A program made the position numbers and the translations under genes. From Ascidiaceihabitans sp029251465 (GTDB lineage Bacteria; Pseudomonadota; Alphaproteobacteria; Rhodobacterales; Rhodobacteraceae): a stretch of DNA of 64,000 bases. The notes under the pieces are model-generated. The model made no database searches and was not told the origin of the DNA. It saw only the letters and a program-made list of their open reading frames with translations. Positions 54,006 to 60,983 of this stretch are shown in pieces (position 1 is the first letter of the stretch; each line of letters starts with the position of its first letter). The stretch lies in assembly GCF_042932805.1 (NCBI RefSeq), contig NZ_CP170633.1:2976001-3040000 (forward strand). The letters run 5' to 3'.

Positions 54006-55838
54006 ATGAAACTCCTTAGATGGGATTCAATCTCTACCAAGCTGTTCTTTCCAGTCCTTTCAGTGAACGTGATGTTTTCGGCGTTTGTATATTTCGCTTG
54101 GCTTCCGTCAACGACCAAAATTTCAATCGAGAATGCGACAGTTCAAGTCGAACAAACATTGAGTTCAGTGGCCGAAGGTATTGTACCGCTTCTTTTGCAA
54201 AATCAGTTGTCAAATATTTACGATACGCTTGATCTGGTAAAACAGGGAAACTCCAATTGGATTGACCTTCAGGTCTTGAATATTCATGGCAAATCGCTTT
54301 ACCCACTTGTTGTCAAAGAGATTCCAAAACCAAGTTCTCTTGTCCGTGTATTGCGGAAAGAAATCACAGCCGGCAACGAGAGCATTGGCGAAATCATCCT
54401 AGTCTATGATCTGAGTGAGCAAATACATAGGTTCCAGAATCAGATTAGATATCTTTTGACCGTCTTCATCGCGGCTCTTTCTGTGATGCTACTGCTTATG
54501 ATCTTGGCGCTGAAGTATGTCATAGTTTGGCCTGTCAAGGCACTTACGGGGGCTGCACAGGAACTCAAAAAAGGGAATTACAATGCACCCTTACCCGCCG
54601 AGGGTTTAGATGAAATTGGTTTGTTGGTCGCGTGTTTTGGGGACAGCCGCAATGCGCTGTTGAACACACGTAACGAACTGGTAGCAGCGCGAGACGACGC
54701 AGATGCAGCCAACGCTGCAAAGTCGAGTTTTCTAGCAAATATGAGCCATGAACTGCGCACCCCGATGACGGGTGTATTAGGCATCACCGACCTTCTACTT
54801 GAGGACGCCACATCCAAAAGCGAGCGGAAACTACTACATGCTATTCATCAATCAGGTCGCCGTTTGCTGTCGACTTTGAATGATGTGTTAGACATTTCCA
54901 AAATCGAAGCCGGTGGCCTGGAGTTGGATGTAGTTCAGGTTGATATTACCCGAAATATTTCAGATATGGTGGACTTATTTCGACCAATTGCTGAGAAAAA
55001 AGGCATAACGCTGGACTTTGAGAACAATGATGACATCCCTTTGTTCAATGGAGATTCCATCAAAATCTGCCAAATCATTACCAACCTAATCAGCAATGCA
55101 GTAAAGTTCACGTCAGAAGGTGGCGTGAGAGTAAAGATCGGCATCCAGTGCGAAAACGAAGTCGGAATTTTGAGCGTTCAAGTTGGTGATAGTGGAGTTG
55201 GCATTTCACCGAACAAACAAGCGAGAGTGTTTGAAAAATTCTCGCAGGCGGACATGACCGTTACACGAAAATACGGTGGTACAGGGTTGGGGCTGGCTAT
55301 CTGTCACGAGCTGACAACCTTTCTTGGCGGCGAGATTGGTGTTGAGAGTACTCAAGGAAAGGGCTCGGTTTTTTGGGTCAAGATCCCGATTAGTTTCAAG
55401 GATCCGATTGAACAGAGAAGACCTTTACGTCGTTCAAAAAAAATCATGACCGAACAAGAACTTTCTGAAACGAACGTTCTTCTGGTTGAGGATGACCCTA
55501 TCAATTTACTATTTGCACAAAAAGTTTTTGAAAAGATTGGTGTGCGAAAGTTTACGTTGGCAGAAAACGGGCAGAAAGCTATTGAGTGTGCCAGAGGTCA
55601 GAATTTTGACATCGTTTTCATGGACTGCCACATGCCTGTTTTGGATGGCTACCAGGCGACGCAGTCTATTCGCAATCTGGAGGCAATAGATCAGAGTATC
55701 CAGACACCAATCGTAGCTTTGACGGCAAATGCCATGGTTGGCGATCGCGAAAAGTGCATTCGAAGCGGAATGAATGATGTACTAACCAAACCTTTCAGTC
55801 CGGACAAACTGAAAGCGATGGTTGCCAAATGGGTTTAA
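54006..55838 (+). CDS. Hybrid sensor histidine kinase
   Basis: A 610-aa hybrid kinase. Two membrane helices (about 13-34 and 150-170) flank a periplasmic domain, followed by HAMP, HisKA (MSHELRTPM with H248), an ATPase domain (ISNAVKFTSEGG, GDSGVGISP, GGTGLGLAICHEL) and a receiver domain with D540 (FMDCHMPVLDG). No HPt domain is attached; a separate HPt protein is encoded nearby. Start at the ATG 54006, two bases after the binding-protein stop. Confidence 0.9.
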   Translation: MKLLRWDSISTKLFFPVLSVNVMFSAFVYFAWLPSTTKISIENATVQVEQTLSSVAEGIVPLLLQNQLSNIYDTLDLVKQGNSNWIDLQVLNIHGKSLYPLVVKEIPKPSSLVRVLRKEITAGNESIGEIILVYDLSEQIHRFQNQIRYLLTVFIAALSVMLLLMILALKYVIVWPVKALTGAAQELKKGNYNAPLPAEGLDEIGLLVACFGDSRNALLNTRNELVAARDDADAANAAKSSFLANMSHELRTPMTGVLGITDLLLEDATSKSERKLLHAIHQSGRRLLSTLNDVLDISKIEAGGLELDVVQVDITRNISDMVDLFRPIAEKKGITLDFENNDDIPLFNGDSIKICQIITNLISNAVKFTSEGGVRVKIGIQCENEVGILSVQVGDSGVGISPNKQARVFEKFSQADMTVTRKYGGTGLGLAICHELTTFLGGEIGVESTQGKGSVFWVKIPISFKDPIEQRRPLRRSKKIMTEQELSETNVLLVEDDPINLLFAQKVFEKIGVRKFTLAENGQKAIECARGQNFDIVFMDCHMPVLDGYQATQSIRNLEAIDQSIQTPIVALTANAMVGDREKCIRSGMNDVLTKPFSPDKLKAMVAKWV

Positions 55839-55994
55839 TAGTATTCAGCTAGGGCTGAGAATTACCAAACTTATTGCGGATTTTGCGCCTGCAGCGAAAG
55901 TCTGCTTTCCGCCCGAAACGTCATATATATCGGCAGGCTTTGTCAGTAATAGTCCGGACATTTCCGTGCAAAAGCGTGCAAAATCATGTTCACG

Positions 55995-56038
55995 AAAGTA
56001 CGTAAATGCACCATAAATGTTGTACTATTACGTGCTTT
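55995..56038. terminator. Possible bidirectional terminator between kinase and rep genes
   Basis: AAAGTACGTAA (55995-56005) pairs with TTACGTGCTTT (56028-56038), one T-G pair, 22-nt loop, followed shortly by CTTTTT. GTGCAAAA-type short direct repeats occur just before. The two flanking genes are convergent, so a shared terminator is expected. Confidence 0.4.
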
Positions 56039-56062
56039 TGCGTGCTTTTTAGGATCACTTCA

Positions 56063-57448
56063 TCAAGTCATAAAAACATATCGGTTCTTAGCATCATCTA
56101 GTTGTTTTCCGGCTTTTTCCGGATTGTTCAAAACCATGCTTTTCAGATCATTCCCTGTCTTCTCGATCAATTGATTCAGCCCTTCGAAACCAACATCGTT
56201 CAACGCAGCTAACGTTATGTTTAGCCCCAAAACCTGCTGCGTAATCATGCTGATATGGGCTTCTCTATGAACTTCTTTGATCGGGTTCGGGTCTGCTCCA
56301 CTGTGCATTTCCAGTAAGTCATCGTTCATTTCAGCAATCACCTTTGCCCAAATCAGATGGTTCGGCCAACGGCTGCGGTTGGGATCATTATTGGGTGCGG
56401 TGTAGCGCACGGTTTCGCCCGTTTGCTGTATCAGGTCACCGAACAGATCGAACAATTGCCCCCAAGTGCGGATGCCCCATGTGTCTTTTAGATAGGCTTT
56501 GCCCGCCCGAAATTCGACCCGCCATACACGGCTTATGTCCGGCTGTGTGGCGTCGATGAAATGATCCGCGTTCTCTACATAAGGTAACGTAACGGGGGAG
56601 GCGTCAGGCCCACTCTCCCTACGTACTGTTACATAACGTAGGGGCGGCAGGTTTTGCTTACGTAACGTATCGTTCCAGATCGCCCACCAATAGGTTTTGG
56701 AGCGCGCAATCACTTCGGCGCGTTTGTCGTACACAATGACTTGGCGGTTTGGCATTTTGCCCAAGGTGACGGATGTGGTGCGCCCTGACTTGCCGTTCAC
56801 GGCTTTGTCCGTGTCGGTGATGTAATCACGCCGACCGGTGCCACTGTGCATGACAAAATGTTCCGGTTGTAACGTGAACGACGGTGCAAACACATCAACG
56901 CAGAAATCGACGCGGGCGATACTGACGTCATCGGCTTGGAAGCGGATACCCCAAGCGGCCAGCGTGTCCTCAACATGCGCCTTGGCACGGCCTAGTCCAT
57001 ACAACGCGAGGTGCCTTGAGCCGATATTGATGCGGACGCCCCATGGGTCTTTGGGGTGAGGGCGCTTAAAGGCCCATGACGCGCCGTCGGGGCCACCGTC
57101 AAGCAGGAATTGGTATCCGGTCCCGCCGTGGTGCTTGAGGTGGAACTGAACGTCGCCATATCGGCACAACACGGATGCATTGTCAGCTTTGGCGCGGGTC
57201 TGTTCGGTTTCAAGGTAATCTAGGAACTCTGGCGTCAACGCCGCCTTGATCGACAAAGCAATGGTATCAAAGCCTTTATGTAAAATGGTCATGTCTGGAA
57301 TGGTGCGTGTATTTCCAGAGGGGGGTGCTACTACCACCCCCCTTGGGGTGCGTTTGGTGGATTGTTTGGCCTGATTGGTGCCTCCGGCGGGACAGCTTAG
57401 GTTTTGGGGCCGAACTGGGTTTTGGTCGGGCGCATCATTTGTCCGCAT
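56063..57448 (-). CDS. Replication-initiation-factor (Rep_trans-like) protein of a mobile element
   Basis: A 461-aa protein resembling the replication initiation factors of rolling-circle plasmids, phages and ICEs (PF02486-like). Its core DVSIARVDFCVDVFAPSF (residue ~170) and RQVIVYDKRAEVIARSK fit this group; a tyrosine in the latter could be the nicking residue. Two starts are possible: ATG 57448, with a GAGG site, or ATG 57292 (MTILHKGFDTIALSIK), where homology-like sequence begins. Between them is a G6/C6 hairpin. No mob, par or capsid genes are near, so the element is incomplete. Pfam identity is from memory. Confidence 0.6.
   Translation of the reverse strand: MRTNDAPDQNPVRPQNLSCPAGGTNQAKQSTKRTPRGVVVAPPSGNTRTIPDMTILHKGFDTIALSIKAALTPEFLDYLETEQTRAKADNASVLCRYGDVQFHLKHHGGTGYQFLLDGGPDGASWAFKRPHPKDPWGVRINIGSRHLALYGLGRAKAHVEDTLAAWGIRFQADDVSIARVDFCVDVFAPSFTLQPEHFVMHSGTGRRDYITDTDKAVNGKSGRTTSVTLGKMPNRQVIVYDKRAEVIARSKTYWWAIWNDTLRKQNLPPLRYVTVRRESGPDASPVTLPYVENADHFIDATQPDISRVWRVEFRAGKAYLKDTWGIRTWGQLFDLFGDLIQQTGETVRYTAPNNDPNRSRWPNHLIWAKVIAEMNDDLLEMHSGADPNPIKEVHREAHISMITQQVLGLNITLAALNDVGFEGLNQLIEKTGNDLKSMVLNNPEKAGKQLDDAKNRYVFMT
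57319..57343 (+). other. G-rich hairpin with a dso-like sequence upstream of rep
   Basis: AGGGGGGTG (57319-57327) and CACCCCCCT (57335-57343) form a perfect 9-bp stem with loop CTACTAC. Loop plus right arm reads TACTACCACCCCCC, which resembles (one base different, from memory) the nick region of pMV158-type double-strand origins. It lies inside the optional 5' part of the rep ORF, on the opposite strand, so an origin role is tentative. Confidence 0.35.
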
Positions 57449-57710
57449 TTGACTGCCTCGCGATCCAATTTTCCGCGCGTTCTGCCGACTTGGCTATATT
57501 GAGCAGATCAGCATGGCCGTAGCTGGTCGTGCTTTGCCATTGTCCTTCTTTGTCTTTGTAAGAGCGGGTCAAGCCACCTCACCAGAGGTGAAAGACCTGC
57601 GTTCGGAGTCGTTGGCGCTGAAAGAATGCGTAGTTGATCTGACGCTTGAGAACCGCCTGCTCAAAAAAGCATGACAGGCAGTGGGGGATACGAGGAATGA
57701 GATATCTATT

Positions 57711-57751
57711 ACCCGGCAGGCGATTTGGCTCAGCCAAATCTGCCGAGAGGG
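57711..57751 (+). repeat. Hairpin element copy 1
   Basis: ACCCGGCAG at the left, GAGAGGG at the right, and an inner stem GATTTGG/CCAAATC with loop CTCAG plus flanking GGC/GCC. It interrupts the OrfB start between ATGAGATATC and the continuing CCTCGGAGAAA. Stem sequence differs from the other copies yet still pairs. Confidence 0.85.
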
Positions 57752-57807
57752 CGGCCTCGGAGAAACTGGAGATCATCCGCACCGTCGAGGGTTCGCATCT
57801 GCCCATT

Positions 57808-57844
57808 GCCCGGCAGACGATTGCAAAGCAATCTGTCGTGAGGG
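57808..57844 (+). repeat. Hairpin element copy 2
   Basis: GCCCGGCAG at the left, GTGAGGG at the right, inner stem GATTGC/GCAATC with loop AAA plus outer GAC/GTC. It interrupts OrfB between SHLP and TLDMPRIP. Confidence 0.88.
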
Positions 57845-58105
57845 GGTTAAGCAGACCCTCGATATGCCGCGCATTCCGCGCAATACTTTTTATCGCCGCC
57901 TCTCATCGATTGCTTTGCGTTGGAGCACGAGGCGTTGTCGACACGCGAACTTGCCATCAAATACACGGATGAGAAGCGGTATTTTATCTCTGAACCATCG
58001 GCTTACCGCATATTGAAAGCTGCTGATCTGATCACTGCACCCGATTATGTCGTCATCAAAGCGGCAGATGAGTTCACAGACAAAACTACAGCAATCAACG
58101 AGATG

Positions 58106-58122
58106 CTCCTGTCGGGCAAGGG
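58106..58122 (+). repeat. Hairpin element, possible partial copy
   Basis: CTCCTGTCGGGCAAGGG interrupts the expected codons between INEM and QTDFTYFK. It matches only the CCCTGCCGGGCA end of the element imperfectly, so it may be a remnant. Confidence 0.4.
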
Positions 58123-58216
58123 GCAGACCGACTTCACCTACTTCAAGATTATTGGCTGGGGTTGGTACTATCTCAGCACGATCTTGGATGATTACAGCCG
58201 CTACATCATCTCCTCT

Positions 58217-58253
58217 GCCCGGCAGGGTATTGCGCAGCAATGTCCCGAGAGGG
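58217..58253 (+). repeat. Hairpin element copy 3
   Basis: GCCCGGCAG at the left, CCCGAGAGGG at the right, inner stem ATTGC/GCAAT with loop GCA and outer GGG/CCC. It interrupts the transposase between SRYIIS and WKLCTNMRAGD, as a ~41-nt insertion that shifts the frame. Confidence 0.9.
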
Positions 58254-58476
58254 ATGGAAGCTCTGCACCAACATGCGTGCTGGTGATGTGACGGACACTA
58301 TCGAGCTGGCGTTGACCGCGTCCGGTTGCGACCAGGCAGTTGTGCGCCACAAGCCACGTCTACTCAGTGACAACGGCTCCTGTTACATCTCTGGCGACTT
58401 GGCCGAGTGGCTGGAAAAGCAAAACATAACGCACGTTCGTGGCGCACCGTTCCACCCACAGACCCAAGGTAAAATC

Positions 58477-58512
58477 CCCTCTCGTGCATTGCTGCGCAAT
58501 ACCCTGCCGGGC
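58477..58512 (-). repeat. Hairpin element copy 4 (reverse orientation)
   Basis: CCCTCTCG at the left and CTGCCGGGC at the right: the reverse complement of copy 3 with the same ATTGC/GCAAT stem and two base differences. Inserted between the GKI and ER codons of the transposase catalytic region. Confidence 0.9.
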
Positions 58513-58728
58513 AGTGGAACGCGGGCAGCAGACCATGAAAAACCGTGTTCTGCTAGAAAACGACTATCTGCCAGGCGATCTCGAACGACAGATCGAGACC
58601 TTCGTCGATTACGACAACAATCAACGCTACCACGAGAGCCTGAACAACTTCACACCCGCCGACGTCTACTTTGGCCGCGATAAAGCCATTCTCAGAGAAA
58701 GGGAAAAGATCAAGAAACAGACGATCCC

Positions 58729-58765
58729 CCCTCTCGGGATCATGCTACGCATAACCCTGCCGGCC
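58729..58765 (-). repeat. Hairpin element copy 5 (reverse orientation)
   Basis: CCCTCTCGGG at the left and CCCTGCCGGCC at the right. The stem is altered to ATGC/GCAT with loop TAC, but pairing is kept. It interrupts the C-terminal part of the transposase between KKQTI and the final RRLQHQK segment. Confidence 0.85.
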
Positions 58766-58807
58766 AGTGGACAACGTCGCTTGCAACATCAAAAACAAGC
58801 AGCATAA

Positions 58808-59069
58808 TCAATCACACAAACGAACCAGAGCCTCCGGCACTCAAATCGCGCTGACGTCCAACTTTATATGACGACGGACACATTTCAAATCCGGGCGGTC
58901 AGATGCTCCATATCCGTGCCAAAAAGGTAATGGCCGTTAAGAAAGACCCAAGTTTCGCTGACACCGCGATGCGATCAGCGCTCATTACCAAAATGCAGAT
59001 CAAGAACAACCCAGTCGCCATGCCGCGCAACGCAATATCAAGAACTTCTACTACAATGAAAATCCCGAT
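58808..59069. other. Gene-free stretch right of the IS relic
   Basis: About 260 nt with no recognised gene. TATGACGACGGACA near 58867 may be the right terminal repeat of the IS3-family element, but no matching left end was found. A 62-codon open frame at 58903-59091 has no recognisable features. Confidence 0.4.
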
Positions 59070-59219
59070 TCAGGTGGAAGTGGTTGAGTAAGTAACACAA
59101 CGCAGACTTAAAATTTTTGGGCAACCTGAAACCTTGGGCATCGCAATGCGCCTTATATCGTAAGCAATATTTGCACTGAGGTTACTGTCAAAGAAGGCGT
59201 TGAAAAAGCTGGTCTTACA

Positions 59220-59372
59220 TTCACCCCACCACGTTGCCGGATTGGACAAGGCATTGGTTTTCTTGCCGGATGGATAAACGCGCAGGCCAAAGCCTTTGAT
59301 CTCGTCATCCCACACCAGCGCCTTGACGCGTCCTACATCAGCATCTTCAGCGGATCGTTTGGTTAGTTTCAT
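59220..59372 (-). pseudogene. Tyrosine-integrase N-terminal fragment (DUF4102-like)
   Basis: From the ATG at 59372 the minus strand reads MKLTKRSAEDADVGR, then ALVWDDEIKGFGLRVYPSGKKT, the N-terminal (DUF4102/arm-binding) region of phage/island P4-type integrases. After about 50 residues the reading loses similarity and no catalytic domain follows, so it is a truncated remnant. It marks the right side of the accessory island. Upstream in-frame codons (to 59471) look unrelated. Confidence 0.65.
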
Positions 59373-59513
59373 CGATGCGCCAAAAGGATGGGCATGGATG
59401 ATGTATTTGTCGCCGCTCATAAATGCACGCGCTTCAAAGAGACGCGCGTCTGCCCATGGTAGTGTTTCCAAAATTCAAATAGCGTCGCCTGAAATACCAA
59501 AAGGAGTCATGAC

Positions 59514-60887
59514 ATGCTGAAGAACGACCAACTTGATCAATGGGATCGTGACAACTTTTTCCACCCCTCGACCCATCTCGCTCAGCATGCGCGTGGCGAA
59601 AGCCCAAGTCGCGTCATCAAGACCGCAAGCGGCGTTCACATCGAAGACCGAAATGGCGTTCGACTGCTTGATGCGTTCGCGGGACTTTACTGCGTGAATG
59701 TCGGGTATGGTCGCCAAGAAATCGCCGAAGCGATTGCCGATCAAGCCCGCGAGTTGGCGTATTATCATTCTTACGTCGGGCACGGCACTGAGGCTTCGAT
59801 CACACTGTCCAAGATGATCCTTGATCGCGCGCCATCGAACATGTCCAAGGTCTATTTTGGCCTTGGCGGATCGGATGCCAACGAAACCAACGTCAAATTA
59901 ATCTGGTATTACAACAACATCCTTGGCCGCCCGGAAAAGAAAAAGATCATCAGCCGCTGGCGTGGCTATCACGGGTCCGGTTTGGTGACAGGATCGCTGA
60001 CGGGGCTAGAGCTGTTTCACAAAAAGTTCGATCTGCCGTTAAACAACGTTATCCACACCGAGGCCCCGTATTTCTTTCGTCGTGACAATCTTGATCAGAC
60101 CGAAGAGCAGTTCGTGGCCCATTGTGTGAGCGCCCTTGAAGAACAGATTGCGCGCGAAGGGGCCGACACGATTGCCGCCTTTATTGGCGAGCCGATTTTG
60201 GGCACCGGCGGCATCGTACCGCCGCCTGCTGGCTATTGGGTCGCGATTCAGGCCGTGTTGAAAAAGCATGACATCCTGTTGGTCGCAGACGAAGTAGTCA
60301 CGGGTTTTGGCCGCCTCGGCACCATGTTCGGCTCTGATCACTACGGGATCGAAGCGGATATTATCACAATCGCCAAGGGCCTGACATCGGCCTACGCGCC
60401 GCTGTCAGGGTCAATCATCAGCGACAAAGTCTGGAAAGTTCTGGAACAAGGCACCGACGAAAACGGGCCCATCGGGCATGGCTGGACCTATTCGGCGCAC
60501 CCGATTGGGGCGGCTGCGGGCGTTGCAAACCTCAAGCTGATTGACCAGCTCGATCTGGTGCGCAATGCAGGCGACGTCGGCGCATATCTGAACACGTCCA
60601 TGCAAGACGCGCTTGGCGATCATCCGCATGTGGGCGACATCCGTGGCGAGGGCATGCTGTGTGCTGTCGAGTTCGTAAAAGACAAAGACAGTCGCACGTT
60701 CTTTGACGCGGCTGACAAAATCGGCCCACAGATTTCCGCAACCCTTTTGGCCCAGGACAAAGTCATCGCACGCGCGATGCCACAAGGCGACATTCTTGGC
60801 TTTGCCCCGCCGTTTTGCTTGACGCGAGAACAGGTTGATACCGTGGTTGCAGCGACAGCAAAAGCCGTCAAAACTGTACTTGGGTAA
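59514..60887 (+). CDS. Class III aminotransferase (omega-amine:pyruvate type)
   Basis: A 457-aa PLP enzyme transferring an amino group from an amine (putrescine, taurine, GABA or beta-alanine type) to pyruvate or another oxo acid. The PLP lysine is K288 in TIAKGLTSAYAP, with LLVADEVVTGFGRLG before it and the GLGGSDANETNVKL phosphate-binding region near residue 118. The aromatic/HPSTHLAQHARGE start resembles roseobacter omega-transaminases. Substrate cannot be set from sequence. Terminator follows. Confidence 0.9.
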   Translation: MLKNDQLDQWDRDNFFHPSTHLAQHARGESPSRVIKTASGVHIEDRNGVRLLDAFAGLYCVNVGYGRQEIAEAIADQARELAYYHSYVGHGTEASITLSKMILDRAPSNMSKVYFGLGGSDANETNVKLIWYYNNILGRPEKKKIISRWRGYHGSGLVTGSLTGLELFHKKFDLPLNNVIHTEAPYFFRRDNLDQTEEQFVAHCVSALEEQIAREGADTIAAFIGEPILGTGGIVPPPAGYWVAIQAVLKKHDILLVADEVVTGFGRLGTMFGSDHYGIEADIITIAKGLTSAYAPLSGSIISDKVWKVLEQGTDENGPIGHGWTYSAHPIGAAAGVANLKLIDQLDLVRNAGDVGAYLNTSMQDALGDHPHVGDIRGEGMLCAVEFVKDKDSRTFFDAADKIGPQISATLLAQDKVIARAMPQGDILGFAPPFCLTREQVDTVVAATAKAVKTVLG

Positions 60888-60925
60888 ATAGCGCTCTGAT
60901 CCCCATGCATCCGAATTTTGGAAAA

Positions 60926-60957
60926 TGAACAGGGGCGGATCACCCTGCCCCTGTTCA
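60926..60957. terminator. Bidirectional hairpin between the aminotransferase and cpdB
   Basis: TGAACAGGGGC (60926-60936) and GCCCCTGTTCA (60947-60957) form a perfect 11-bp stem with a 10-nt loop between two convergent genes. Few T residues follow on either strand. Confidence 0.65.
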
Positions 60958-60983
60958 CACTCATCCTGAAATTCTGCGTTCGT

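Larger units (their letters stand above)
57560..58807 (+). pseudogene. IS3-family transposase relic (OrfA 3' end and OrfB), interrupted
   Basis: Remains of an IS3-family element. The OrfA tail (PEVKDLRSESLALKE ... ENRLLKKA, stop at 57674) is followed by OrfB pieces in shifting frames. These are MRYP/SEKLEIIRTVEGSHLP, TLDMPRIPRNTFYRR, EALSTRELAIKYTDEKRYF, QTDFTYFKIIGWGWYYLSTILDDYSRYIIS, LSDNGSCYISG, HPQTQGKI and a YHESLNNFTPADVYFGR tail, with QHQKQAA before the stop. DDE residues can be placed in DFTYFK, SDNG and the GKI-ER junction. The frame is broken by at least five copies of a ~37-nt hairpin element and one internal deletion after TFYRR. The gene cannot be functional. Confidence 0.88.

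Noticed and set aside
57701..58770. CRISPR-like array from repeated ~37-nt units
   Set aside because: Units occur in both orientations at irregular spacing and are separated by transposase coding sequence, not spacers; no cas genes.
58903..59091. 62-codon frame right of the IS relic
   Set aside because: No recognisable motif and no context; could not be supported.
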